A stretch of DNA of 60,000 bases from Liolophura sinensis (Eukaryota > Mollusca > Polyplacophora > Chitonida > Chitonidae), in NCBI RefSeq assembly GCF_032854445.1, contig NC_088297.1, positions 24,565,127 to 24,625,126 on the forward strand. The letters are read 5' to 3'. The translations under genes and the position numbers were made by a program. A model generated the notes under the pieces. The model was not told the origin of the DNA. It saw only the letters and a program-made list of their open reading frames with translations, and ran no database searches. Shown here piece after piece: positions 1 to 13,500 of the stretch (its first letter is position 1; each line of letters begins with the position of its first letter).

Positions 1-75
1 TGTTTGCACAGGACAAAACAGCTTCTGATGCCAAACTGTTCGCACAGGACAAAACAGCTTCTGATGCAAACTGTT

Positions 76-756
76 CCCACCTGCACTATCAATGCCTTTG
101 GATGGTTTAGCTTGAGCTTTCAGTTTCCAGCCAACATCAGTATAAAAACCGGTCAATATTTCTGAGCTGGAGACAGAAAACTGGCACTTCTATGTCCCAT
201 TTATCGGAACGGTCTGTTCTGTATCTGGAATGGTTTTGAGCGTCCATCGTGGCAGGCGATCGTTCCTGTTGATTTTGGAGAACATTTAGAGAACTCTCAT
301 TACTGCTAGACATCAGCAGTTTCGAAGTTTAATTTTCCCATTTATACAACATTATACACAGTAACATTTCTATCCAACTAACCTCGTATCAAACACAATA
401 GGAACAGAAAATCACTGATCGGAATTACATACGTCATCGAAAATTTCAACACAAACTTTATCTTTTATCTGTCTTTAAAACAAAAGGTTCTTGAGAAAAC
501 AAAATTGCTGAAAGATCAAATTTCACGACTGTCTTTAACAATTCGAACATGATTTGCAAAAAAAAATTTAAAAATGCTCTCACTGATATCACTGAAAGAT
601 GATGAATGAACTTGGATCAGAATGAGTATATCATCAATGCCACTTTTGTGACAATGATAACGTTATTCCCCCATCATAGAATATCCAACAATCTGATTTG
701 CCAGAATATAGAAATGTATTTTCTTGAATTCACTTGTCGATGGATTCATCACTTCG
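76..756 (-). pseudogene. Copy 1 of the ZMYND8 last-exon fragment and flank
   Basis: Contains a diverged copy of the coding end and stop region of exon 23 (near 200-290), then the copied flank ATTACTGCTAGACATCAGCA and on to the next satellite. It has single-base gaps relative to copies 2 and 3. Upstream of the copied exon part the sequence differs from the native exon, so it is only the 3' part of the exon. Confidence 0.7.
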
Positions 757-1440
757 TGCAGGACAAAACATATACCACAGCTTCTGCTGCCAAACTGTTC
801 ATGCAGGACAAATGTATACCACAGCTTCTCCTGCCAAACTGTTCGTGCAGGACAAAACAGCTTCTGCTGCCAAACTGTTCGCACAGGACAAAACGTAAAC
901 CACAGCTTCTGCTGCCAAACTTTTCATGCAGGACAGAACGTATACCACAGCTTCTGCTGCCAACTGTTCGCACAGGACAAGAACACCTTCTGATGCAAAC
1001 TGTTCGCACAGGACAAAACGTATACCACAGCTTCTGCTGCCAAACTTTTCATGCAGGACAGAACGTATACCACAGCTTCTCCTGCCAAACTTTTCATGCA
1101 GACAGAACGTATACCACAGCTTCTGCTGCCAAACTGTTCATGCAGAAGCTGTTTTGTCCTGTGCGAACCGTTTGGCAGCAGAAGCTGTGGTATTCGTTTT
1201 GTCCTGCCAAACTGTTTGCACAGGACAAAACAGCTTCTGATGCCAAACTGTTCACGCAGGACAAACCAGCTTCTGATGCCAAACTGTTCACGCAGGACAA
1301 AACAGCTTCTGATGCCAAACTGTTCGCACAGGACAAAACGTATACCACAGCTTCTGCTGCCAAACTGTTTGCACAGGACAAAACAGCTTCTGATGCCAAA
1401 CTGTTCGCACAGGACAAAACAGCTTCTGATGCCAAACTGT

Positions 1441-2139
1441 TCCCACCTGCACTATCAATGCCTTTGGATGGTTTAAGCTTGAGCTTTCAGTTTCCCAGCC
1501 AACATCGGTATAAAAAACCGGTCAACATTTCTGAGCTGGAGACAGAAAACTGGCACTTCCTATGTCCCATTTTATCAGAATGGTCTGTTCTGTATCTGGA
1601 ATGGGTTTTGAGCGTCCATCGTGGCAGGCGATCGTTGCTGTTGATTTTTGGAGAACATTTTGGAGAACTCTCATTACTGCTAGACATCAGCAGTTTCGAA
1701 GTTTAATTTTTCCATTTATACAACATTATACACAGTAACATTTCTATCCAACTAACCTCGTATCAAACACAATAGGAAACAGAAAATCACTGATCGGAAT
1801 TACATACGTCATTGAAAATTTTCAACACAAACTTTATCTTTATCTGTCTTTAAGTCTTTAAAACAAAAGGTTCTGAGAAAACAAAACAAAATTGCTGAAA
1901 GATCAAATTTCACAACTGTCTTTAACAATTCGAACATGATTTGCAAAAAAAATTTAAAAAATGCTCTCACTGATATCACTGAAAGATGATGAATGAACTT
2001 GGATCAGAATGAGTATATCATCAATGCCACTTTGTGACAATGAAACGTTATTCCCCCATCATAAAATATCCAACAATCTGATTTGCCAGAATATAGAAAT
2101 GTATTTTTCTTGAATTCACTTGTCGATGGATTCATCACT
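1441..2139 (-). pseudogene. Copy 2 of the ZMYND8 last-exon fragment and flank
   Basis: Same block as at 76-756, with the exon-derived part near 1555-1665. On the minus strand the sequence before the exon part reads CTGATGTCTAGCAG then TAATGAG, an acceptor-like site followed directly by a stop codon. Confidence 0.72.
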
Positions 2140-3020
2140 TCGTGCAGGACAAAACATATACACAGCTTCTGCTGCAAACTGTTCATGCAGGACAAATGTA
2201 TACCACAGCTTCTGCTGCCAAACTGTTCATGCAGGACAAATGTATACACAGCTTTTGCTGCCAAACTGTCCGTGCCAGGACAAAATGTATACTACAGCTT
2301 TTGCTGCCAAACTGTCCGTGCAGACAAAATGTATACTACAGCTTTTGCTGCCAAACTGTCCGTGCAGGACAAAATGTATACTACAGCTTTTGCTGCCAAA
2401 CTGTCCGTGCAGGACAAAATGTATACCACAGCTTTTGCTGCCAAACTGTCCGTGCAGGACAAAATGTATACCACAGCTTTTGCTGCCAAACTGTCCGTGC
2501 AGGACAAAAATGTATACCACAGCTTGCTGCCAAACTGTCCGTGCAGGACAAAAATGTATACCACAGCTTCTGTTGCCAAACTTTTCATGCAGGACAGAAC
2601 GTATACCACAGCTTCTCCTGCCAAACTGTTCGTGCAGGACAAATGTATACCACAGCTTCTCCTGCCAAACTGTTCATGCAGGACAAAACAGCTTCTGCTG
2701 CCAAACTGTTCGCACAGGACAGAATGTATACCACAGCTTCTGCTGCCAAAACTGTTCATGCAGAAGCTGTTTTGTCCTGTGCGAATCGTTTGGCAGCAGA
2801 AGCTGTGGTATTCGTTTTGTCCTGCCAAACTGTTTGCACAGGACAAAACAGCTTCTGATGCCAAACTGTTCACGCAGGACAAACCAGCTTCTGATGCCAA
2901 ACTGTTCGCACAGGACAAAACGTATACCACAGCTTCTGCTGCCAAACTGTTTGCACAGGACAAAACAGCTTCTGATGCCAAACTGTTCGCACAGGACAAA
3001 ACAGCTTCTGATGCCAAACT

Positions 3021-3699
3021 GTTTCCACCTGCACTATCAATGCCTTTGGATGGTTTAGCTTGAGCTTTCAGTTTCCAGCCAACATCAGTATAAAAAACCG
3101 GTCAATATTTCTGAGCTGGAGACAGAAAACTGGCACTTCCTATGTCCCATTTTATCAGAATGGTCTGTTCTGTATCTGGAATGGGTTTTGAGTGTCCATC
3201 GTGGCAGGCGATCATTGCTGTTGATTTTTAGAGAACTCTCATTACTGCTAGACATCAGCAGTTTCGAAGTTTAATTTTCCATTTATACAACATTATACAC
3301 AGTAACATTTCTATCCAACTAACCTCGTATCAAACACAATAGGAACAGAAAATCACTGATCGGAAATTACATACGTCATTGAAAATTTCAACACAAACTT
3401 TATCTTTTATCTGTCTTTAAAACAAAAGGTTCTTGAGAAAACAAAATTGCTGAAAGATCAAATTTCACGACTGTCTTTAACAATTCGAACATGATTTGCA
3501 AAAAAAAATTTTAAAAATGCTCTCACTGATATCACTGAAAGATGATGAATGAACTTGGATCAGAATGAGTATATCATCAATGCCACTTTGTGACAATGAT
3601 AACGTTATTCCCCCATCATAGAATATCCAACAATCTGATTTGCCAGAATATAGAAATGTATTTTTCTTGAATTCACTTGTTGATGGATTCATCACTTCT
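3021..3699 (-). pseudogene. Copy 3 of the ZMYND8 last-exon fragment and flank
   Basis: Same block, with the exon-derived part near 3130-3235; it lacks the short TTTTGGAGAACAT stretch present in copy 2. The minus strand has ATTAAA at 3271-3276, a weak poly(A) signal variant about 1.1 kb past the native stop. No AATAAA was seen closer. Confidence 0.7.
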
Positions 3700-4356
3700 T
3701 GCAGGACAAAACGTAAACCACAGCTTCTGCTGCCAAACTTTTCATGCAGGACAGAACGTATACCACAGCTTCTGCTGCCAAACTGTTCGCACAGGACAAA
3801 ACACCTTCTGATGCCAAACTGTTCGCACAGGACAAAACGTATACCACAGCTTCTGCTGCCAAACTTTTCATGCAGGACAGAACGTATACCACAGCTTCTC
3901 CTGCCAAACTTTTCATGCAGGACAGAACGTATACCACAGCTTCTGCTGCCAAACTGTTCATGCAGAAGCTGTTTTGTCCTGTGCGAACCGTTTGGCAGCA
4001 GAAGCTGTGGTATTCGTTTTGTCCTGCCAAACTGTTTGCACAGGACAAAACAGCTTCTGATGCCAAACTGTTCACGCAGGACAAAAACAGCTTCTGATGC
4101 CAAACTGTTCGCACAGGACAAAACGTATACCACAGCTTCTGCTGCCAAACTGTTTGCACAGGACAAAACAGCTTCTGATGCCAAACTGTTCGCACAGGAC
4201 AAAACAGCTTCTGATGCCAAACTGTTCCCACCTGCACTATCAATGCCTTTGGATGGTTTAGCTTGAGCTTTCAGTTTCCAGCCAACATCGGTATAAAAAC
4301 CGGTCAATATTTCTGAGCTGGAGACAGAAAACTGGCACTTCCTATGTCCCATTTTA

Positions 4357-4575
4357 TCAGAATGGTCTGTTCTGTATCTGGAATGGGTTTTGAGCATCCA
4401 TCGTGGCAGGCGATCGTTGCTGTTGATTTTTGGAGAACATAATTGGACCACGGTGACCCACCTGACCTTGTGAACTCTGGCTGACGATTGGATAAAGCAT
4501 GGAGTTGTTTTGCTGCATAAGTGGTCTCTGCTGAAGCAATGTTATACCCTGCTGATTCGTCATTGGGAAGCCAAT
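4357..4575 (-). CDS. ZMYND8: ZMYND8 coding exon 23 (last; stop TGA)
   Basis: 219 nt, phase 0, residues 1810-1881 and stop. Opens [18 protein letters not shown], Gln-rich, ends [11 protein letters not shown]. Acceptor CTTTGTAG. The segment from the MFSKNQQQ codons to past the stop (4357-4440 and on into the 3' UTR) is copied three more times at 1-3,250. Being last is inferred from the phase-compatible stop; another 3' end is possible. Confidence 0.75.
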   Translation of the reverse strand: MGFPMTNQQGITLLQQRPLMQQNNSMLYPIVSQSSQGQVGHRGPIMFSKNQQQRSPATMDAQNPFQIQNRPF

Positions 4576-7500
4576 CTACAAAGAAAAGTAATGAAAAAAA
4601 TGTGTCAGTGTATTTCTTTGTTTCATTATAAACTGCGAGTGGATTAGAGCAATGAAAAAATGTGTCAATGTATTTCTTTGTTTCATTATAAACTGCGAGT
4701 GGATTATAGCAATGAAAAAATGTGTCAATGTATTTCTTTGTTTCATTATCCACTGAGAGTGGATTAGAGCAATGAGAGCAGTGCGTCAGTGTTTTTCCTT
4801 GTTTCATTATCCACTGAGAGTGGATTAGAGCAATGAGAACAGTGCGTCAGTGTTTTTCCTTGTTTCATTATCCACTGAGAGTGGAATAGAGCAATGAGAA
4901 CAGTGCGTCAGTGTTTCTCCTTGTTTCATTATCCACTGAGAGTGGATTAGAGCAATGAGAACAGTGCGTCAGTGTTTCTCCTTGTTTCATTATCCACTGA
5001 GAGTGGATTAGAGCAATGAGAACAGTGCGTCAGTGTTTCTCCTTGTTTCATTATCCACTGAGAGTGGATTAGAGCAATGAGAACAGTGCGTCAGTGTTTC
5101 TCCTTGTTTCATTATCCACTGAGAGTGGATTAGAGCAATGAGAACAGTGCGTCAGTGTTTCTCCTTGTTTCATTATCCACTGAGAGTGGATTAGAGCAAT
5201 GAGAACAGTGTGTCAGTGTTTTTCTTTCTTTCATTATCCACTGAGAGTGGATTAGAGCAATGAGAACAGTGTGTCAGTGTTTTTCTTTCTTTCATTATCC
5301 ACTGAGAGTGGATTGGATTTGATCTGATTCTTGTTTGACATCAAACTCAGATTTTCATGAATATGGCGGCAGTGAATGGAGGAAACTGAAATGCTCATTG
5401 GAAAAGACCAACCTCTGGCAAGTTACTGATGAAGGAGTCAGGGCGAGTTCATGCTGCCAAAGAATCATGCCAAAGACACCAGACATGACACCCCACTCAG
5501 TCACATTATACTGACACTGTGCCAACCAGTCATGTTTCCTTGCTCTAACTTCTCGGTGCTGAGAGACAAGTCAGGCAGCAGCAAACTACCATTTTAAAAT
5601 GTTTTGGTATGACCTGACCTGGGTTTGATCCCTGGTTTCCTGATTTTTAGGCAGTCAGACCATTAGGCCATGGAAGTGGTCGTTCAATAATGAGGGTCAG
5701 GCAAAGAAGTGGACGCGCACTTGACACCAATATGTCACCTCATGAAGAGTAACAAAAGTTAAATCATAGGAAGCTGAATTCTGGAGGAGGAGGTGAAAGT
5801 GTGGAAACACTCTCAACTCGTTTCACACAAGTACATTTGTAGATCATGTGTATATCACTGAATAACAGTCTCTACACGTAGTTCACGTGACAGGTTAACC
5901 TGTCTTGTGAAATGGTGGCCTCCACAAATATCAATGTATTCTAACACAAACAGCTACCGCTGGTCAGATTACTTTGATTGGACAAGTGGTAATCGGTCCT
6001 GAGAGCAAATAATCCCAGACATACCACCACCTTCACACAGGGCAAAAACCTCATGACTTGCATGTAAAACCAGAGCCAAACTCACAAAAACTAGATCTGA
6101 ACCTGCGACAATCTGTCAGAGGCTGGATAAACCAGTGAGGAGCCCCACTGATGCATTAAGACATCTTAATTCCTCAGTGAAACTTCTTCTGAAAACTGTT
6201 AATGTTGGCATTTAACATGCAAATTGCTTGGAGGTACATGTATGTGCACCCTTATAGTCGTGTTTCTTTCTAAAGTAACACCACAGTTCACCACGCCCAT
6301 CCAGCCTCAAACCTTGCATGCACCTAAAGCATCGAACATGCAAATGATCAAATAGTCCTGGAGACCTTACTTGGTACTGAATTGGTGACACAATCTCTCC
6401 ATGCCTTGCTGTGACGAAAACCAGAAAACATCCATGGTATACTGGACCACAACCAAACCAGATCCCATCCACGCCCCAAAGCCATGCAGATATTTCAGAC
6501 ACTAGCTCACCACCACCAGACTTTTAGCAGGCTTTTCCAAACATGGAGCAAGTTTCTAGCATGCCTCTAACTGACAACCAGCACACTTGTAGCAGGTTTC
6601 TAAGATGCCACTAACTGACAACCAGCATACTTGAAGCAGGCTTTTAGCATGCCACTAACTGACAACCAGCACACTTGTAGCAGGTTTCTTCTATGTCACT
6701 AACTGACAACCAGCACACTTGTTGCAGGTTTCTACTATGCCACTAACTGACAACCAGCACACTTGTGAATGTATCTAGCATGTCACTGACTCGCTAGTTC
6801 AGTACAGGCTTCTAATTCTCCTGTCCCATTCATCAATGCCTAGTTTCACTTGCCCAGATCTAGAATTTCTGCTGTTGTCTTGGATAAGCTTATCCACCAG
6901 GGAGAGCTTTCTACACTGCTGGCAAACTACTAGCCAACTAGTGGAACAACAGTAGCCAGCTGGATAGGTGCACACTACTGTACAGCTAGGAGCACACTAC
7001 TTGCCAGCTAGTGGCACACTACTACCTAGCCAATGGCACACTACAAGGCAGCTAGAGGCAGATTAATAACCAGCTAGAGGTACACTACTAACCGGCTAAT
7101 GGTACACTTTCAAGCAAATGCCAGATTAATAGCTGACTAGTTGCACACAACCAGCCGACTGGTGGCACACTGCCAGCCAGCCAGCTGGTTGTCGTACACT
7201 GGGCAACTACTAGCCGGCTAGTAGTACACCAATTTCAAAGACAGTGACACACTAGTAGCCAACTTGGTGCACACTATTTTTCAGCATGTGATACAATAGT
7301 AGCCAGCTAGTGGCACACTATTCATCACCTTATGGCAAACTATCTGTCTGCTTGTGGTACACTAATAGCCAGGTAGTGGTGCAATACTGGAAAGTTTCTT
7401 GAGTACTACCAACTTATCACATAACTGCCATGCAAGATTTGATGTAAGAGTGAGTTTCATGCTGATCTACATGAAGGATACTACCACCTGATGATAGAGC

Positions 7501-10500
7501 ATGCTCTGTTGAAACCACAGCAATCTGTCTGAATTTTTCACCCTTTTCACATGTTGTCAAGTGAATATTCACATGTTGTCAAGCAAATATTTTCAGAAAT
7601 CCAGAAAATCATTATTTTAACTACTGAATTTCTTGTCCGTATTTATCTGCAATGCTACACAGAAGACTGGGCAACTAATGAAATGCGTTTTAGTATCAAG
7701 AATAGACACCCCTAAACTTTTGTCCATGAATAAGTTGCTCTTACTGCCAGATTCACTGTTTCTACTTTTTACTGGTATCAAAAAGATGTTTTGAGGCTTG
7801 TTTGTATGGTAAAATGGTATACAACTGGAAAAACATATACTTCGGCACCAACAGTAATGCTTTAGAATGGTTCTTACAAATAACACAATAAATATGTCTA
7901 AAGTTGTAGTTGTTGTTTCACATGTGAAAAGGTTGAGAAAATGTCCAGCCTACTGAACGACACTCCAGCGAGTAGATCCATGCATGAGTAGGGTAGAGAT
8001 ACCTGGTGGACAGCGGAGTGATAGCCTCGCAGATGGGAGGGCAGTGGTGGGTGTGGCTGAGGGTGGGGCGAGGGGTGAGGGTGAGAGAGTTGGGCGTGGT
8101 GTGACTGTGGGTGAGGCCCAGTCACCTGACAAGCCTGGAGGTGGGGTGCCTGCCCCTGCTGCTGAGTGATGAACTGTAGCTGTAATGTGTCTGCCTGCAG
8201 AAGTTGTCCCCCTTGGCCAGTCTGGAGCATTTGGCGGCTCTGTGACAGGAGTTGTCCTCCTTTGTTCCCGCGTAGCATCTGTTCCGTCAGGCCCATGGTT
8301 GGTTGAGTCAACTGACGGATTTGTCCCGACATGACCTGACCGACCTGGGGTAATGGGGTCTGATCTCCAGCCAGCTGTCGCGTCCCACTGTATGGGCTTG
8401 GGTTTGCCGATCCCCCGTGAACCAGAGTGGAATTCGAGGTGAGAATCTGAGAAATACAACACACAGTTCAGACCATTCTATTTGGCCTAAGATTTTGCTC
8501 TGCCTGGGATTGAACCCCTGTTAAAGTGATTGAGGGCTTAGGCTTTAACATCACACTTAACAATTTTTCAATCATATGACAACAAAAGAGTCCTTAGAGT
8601 GCATGTATGTGTATTTATTTATTTACATACTCATTTATTTGATTGGTGTCTTAGGCCGTACACAAGAACATTTCACTTATATGACAGAGGCCAGCATTAT
8701 CGTTGGAGAAAACCAGGCAGAGCCCAGGGGGAAACCTTCTGCAGGTTGGTGACAGACCTTTCCACCTACAGCTGGATAGGAAGCCAGCATCAGCTGGACT
8801 TGAACTCACAGCAACCGTTTTGGTGAGGGCCTCCTGGGTTATTACACTGCACTAGCGCCTTAACCAACTGAGCCACCAGAGGCCCCTAATGTACGTGTAA
8901 TGTGCCTCCTTGTTGCAGAATGAATTTCAACCACTCTTCACTAAGCTTCACTAAGACGACTTACCGAAGCCGCCCCGCCTGAGTCATTATACTGATACGG
9001 GTTAACCAGTTGTTGAACTATACCTTTCACGCTGAACGCCAAGCCAGGAAGTTACAACTTCCTCTTTTAAGGTCTTTGGTGTAACCCAACCCAGGAAGTG
9101 GACAAATCAGGGCCATTTCCTGATTCTTAGAGTTCAATACATCTTAGAGAGGTGTTTTGAGGTTGACTTGTCTGATTGTTTCAAGAATATCTGTCTATTT
9201 TTGTTTGACTCTGGATGTTTTCATTGCAATGAAAACCATTTACAGTCTCATCTTCAAAATATGGCTGCAATACTGATATCAATGATACCTGATTGGATGA
9301 GTTTCTCATATGCGATGTCCCATTGGCTGACACACTGAGCAAGCCACGCCTTCCAATATCATTTTGTTCCTGCTGAATTAGAAGATCTGATGACATATTG
9401 TCTCGAACCCAATCATCTCTCTGGAAAAAAAGAACAGATAATCAACACAAGTTTGTTACTGCACAACTTTATCGCATAATTACACAATGTGAATTAAAGA
9501 ATATCCTGCCTGTCAGGAGGTATACACCAACACTTGTATGCACCTAGGAATGCTGAGGCCCTGGTTGTTCAGACGTGGATGAAAACTTCAAACAGACCTT
9601 TTTGTTCGATGAATATATTTGATGTTTAATGCCACACTTAAGACAGAGGTCAGTTTTATGATTGGAGGAAACCACAGTGCTGGGAGGAAACCACCAGCCC
9701 TTTACCAGGTATCTAACAACTCTCCTGACTTAAAGCAAAAGTCAAAATAGCAAGACCTGTATTTGAACTCCCTGCCTCATTGGTCAAGGTCCTGACAGTC
9801 AAAGCTACAGCTAGCTATCATCCAAGTCACCAGGGGCATTCATGCGTACGAGTCAGTCTGGTTCTTGGAACAGCCTTAACAACTACAGCGGCCACTGATC
9901 CAGCTTTCATTATCTATCATCTGTTCAGTTGTCACCACTCTTTAACACACCTGTGTTGACCTTGAATTTCCCTCCTTGTTTGCTGATATGGCACTTCCCT
10001 GCCTAGGCACAGTTTTCCCAGCTTGAGGTGTTTGAGCATTTGTGGAATGTGATTGGTTGGTTTGGACAGCTGACTGCTCAGGGCTCTGTGATTGGGTACA
10101 GCTATCCATGTGCTGTGGCCAATGAGCTGTCTGGCAGGGATAGTCACAGTAGCTGGTGTTCCAACAGCAGTAGAAGATGGCCTCCTTCCCACAGTTAGAA
10201 CACTGTCAAGAGAAACAAAATTAAAGGACTCAGTGAAAGAAACTCTAAAACGAAATTAAAGAATCTTAAACTAAGCTTACATTTCGTAAGCAAAGCTACC
10301 AAACAGCTCGCCCGTAGGAGACATATAAACGCAGAACAAGCTCAATACATAGAGTACTGAAATTGTGAATTTGGTAATTTATGGTAATTAATATGCTCAC
10401 ACAGCATCAGCAATGGAACATCTCCCTTGTGGCAATGTGCTTTATATGCATGTAAAACTTCAGATCAATACATGCAGTATTTTTTGAGATACCACCCTTA

Positions 10501-13500
10501 ACATGTTGTTTAACCTTGATTCTTATTCACAATACACTATATGTAAGCCAGGAATTTGGGAATTTATGGTATTTAATATGCATACACTGAATCAACCCTG
10601 GAATATTCCCCTTGTGCTACTGTGCTCTGCATGTGTGCAAACCCTGAGCTCAATAAATGCAGTACTTTTTAAGATACTACCCCTGACACTTTGATTAACA
10701 TTCCTTTCCTGTGATTGAACGCCGACACCCAGGGTATGACATAAGCTATGCCTCTACACTGCACAATTTTTAATCCATTTTAACAAAAGGTATTGAATGC
10801 TGAAGACTTAATTTGATTTATTCATCTAACTGATTCAAGACCAAACTCAATAATTTTTCACAAATAAATCTTGGCTCAGTTTAATGGGTAGTGGTAGCCT
10901 GATTGCCCGGGGTAAACCACCCACCTTTGGTAAGTGAATGACAAATGTGCTTACGTGTGATGTAGAGATATGCACAAAATATCTGCGCAACATACGTGGT
11001 CTTCCACTACAGTTAAGACCACATAACGGAACACAAGCATCAATGATTAATTATTGTCAGCAAGGCCCTGTGAACTGTGAATGCAGTGAAATCTATAAAT
11101 TCCCTTCCCAAGGTCGAATTTGAACCCAGACCTGGAGTTTTGAAGCCACACCTAGGGTTTTGAACCCATACCTGGGGTTCTGAACCCACATCTGGGGTTT
11201 TGAACCCACACCTGGTGTTCTGAACCCACACCTGGGGTTTTGAACCCATACCTGGGGTTCTGAACCCACACCTGGGGTTTTGAACCCACACCTGGGGTTT
11301 TGAACCCGCACCTGGGGTCAACTTTATGAAGCCTTCATATCTCTACACCATAGGTCTTCATGGTAGTCTTCATGGGCTCACTTAGCTAAGTGAACTTCAC
11401 GAAACCAGCCCCAGTTGTGTCTCAGCAATCAAGACGTAAGCACTTTACCCACTTGACCAATGCCATCACCCCATCCATGCTGTCTTACCCACTGTTTTTT
11501 CTTTGTCTTCTCAACAGCTTTTTTAACATCCTTTTCGTATTTCTTCTTTAGTTCTTCCACCAATGCATGCTTTTCTGTTTCCATCCCTTTCCTCATTTCT
11601 GATAAAGTCAATTCTGTCCAAGGAGAGATTAAATATTATTTAATTAAATTACTTTTCACTAAATTTAAAACAACTTTTAATTTTCTTTTTCAATTGCAGA
11701 CAGGCATGTTACATCTCTGTGTTAAACAGACCATCAAGCCGGGGACACGCCAGACAGATTGTTTTCGCTTGAACAGGCATATTTTGTGAATTTCAAAAAA
11801 TCTACCAAGTGTGTCCGTGACAGCGACAACATATTTTGTTGGCGATCTTGTCCGCCATGATATCTGCTTGCATCAAACATGTCAGATACTAGCAAAGAAA
11901 TATGGCAATTTCACTCTGTTTACACAATGTATCTGCTCCAGTGAATTCCAACAATCAAGACTGATATAGTTGACCAATCAAACCGAGGGATTATGTTGAT
12001 CTGTGACAGTTTGTTTGTGTCACATGGTTTACAAGGTCACATGACATAACCTAATGATGACGATCACCGTAAAAATCTGCCTAACATGTCTGCAGCTATG
12101 CTGTGAATATCGTCAGAGCATTTTGCAGGTGATTAAGTCCATCCCTACAAGCGATTTGCGTGTTCCCGGCTTCAAGCTGAGTATGATGTATAACTTAATT
12201 ATAGTCCCACTAAGATTGTTCTGAAAGAGTCCGAGTACAAGGTTGTGACGTCAAACTTACCCACATTGTGTTTAATCTCTTCTATCTCTCTCTTATGTCT
12301 CCACTTTAGCTGCTCCAATTCCAGCTGCAGGTATTTCATGCCAGTCTAAAACACATAAGACATTTACTCACGTGAATTCCTTAAACGCATTGATTGATTG
12401 GGTATTGCATATTGAACTCAATTGCAGTTTAATAATGCTCTAGGGCAAAGGAAACCGGAATTCACACAGCAAACCCCCAGCAAGCCACTAGTGGTGAACT
12501 CTCCCATAGAGGATAGACACATAAATTCTGAATAGCAGAACGAGCTCCAGGTGTATGCCTTTTGTGAAAAGCAACTGATCTAATGAACTGTGGGCAAGGC
12601 CTCCTCTACTGTTGACTGTGTGTTTCTACAATAGTACCAAATACAACATGAAAGCATGGGGAAGCTGGACAAATCCCTGTCTCTAGCTGCACTGGACCAG
12701 TTTTTCTACTAGACTTGTCATAGGCCTTACCCCATGTGGCACGCCCTTTTCGGTAAAATGACACAAAAACACCATAAATAATCCAGAATTGAACCACCAG
12801 CTCCCACTTCTGTGTCTCGGTTTATCCATGGCTATGTTGATAGCGAAATTTCCACATAAAGGTATCAACAAAACAAACATTACTAAATACTTAACAATAC
12901 TCCTTTTGTGAAGTACTGCTTGAGCGAAGTGCAAAAATCTCAAAAACATACTGGTTCATCACAACTTGTTAAACTTTTCACTTCAAATTGCTTTCTTCAG
13001 TGTCTGGGATTGTCACATACGTTTGTCCTCTTAATTCCTGACACACTTTAGCATGTCGGTGGTGTGTGGCTTTGCGTTTCAACCCTTTGGTAAAACTTCA
13101 CAGAAAGTCAATGCAAATGCAAGTTGGCATTTCAGGAGTCCTGCAAGTTCATGCTAACATGAGTGAGACAGGGTGGGGATCTCACAAACTAAGGCACCTA
13201 AATGCAGGTGAGATTTTACACTACCTGCTAGTCTGTATAAACATCTCGCATAACCAGATCTGGCCCAACGGCACAGTTAGCAGCTACTGTAAAATCACGT
13301 CTTTTAGCTGTGTTACTTCGTGAGAGGCCCACCCTGTCTCGTCCATATTTGCATGAACTCACGGAAATTCTGAAATGCCAACTCGGTTTATCGACTTTCA
13401 TGCGAGGAAAAAGGAACAACACGAAATAATGAAGTCTCTTGCAGGAAATACATTACCGGTTTCTAAATACATTACCAGTTTCTAAATACATTACTGGTTT

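Larger units (their letters stand above)
1..4260. repeat. Macro-satellite: 45-bp repeat arrays alternating with copies of the ZMYND8 3' end
   Basis: Arrays at 1-75, 757-1440, 2140-3020 and 3700-4225 are built of ~45-bp units with cores CCACAGCTTCTGCTGCCAAA and a variable CAGGACAAAAC link. They alternate with ~670-700 bp non-satellite blocks, 76-756, 1441-2139 and 3021-3699, plus the native 4226-4440. Equivalent points in the blocks lie at 81, 1447, 3029 and 4232, so the larger unit is 1.2-1.6 kb. It lies just 3' of the ZMYND8 stop and may be transcribed as 3' UTR. The long open frames here are shadows of the repeats. Confidence 0.9.

Noticed and set aside
606-3063. Long open frames of 240-366 residues in the left block
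   Set aside because: Generated by the 45-bp repeats and copied 3' fragment; open on both strands and in several frames.
4304-4807. 167-residue minus-strand frame across the last acceptor
   Set aside because: Reads from the intronic 60-bp satellite into the last exon in the wrong frame.
6212-6502. 96-residue minus-strand frame with several Cys and Trp
   Set aside because: No domain pattern; lies between dispersed repeats; exons 22 and 23 join in phase without it.
9932-10192. 86-residue minus-strand frame starting [11 protein letters not shown]
   Set aside because: Out-of-frame shadow of the MYND exon; the correct frame gives [13 protein letters not shown].
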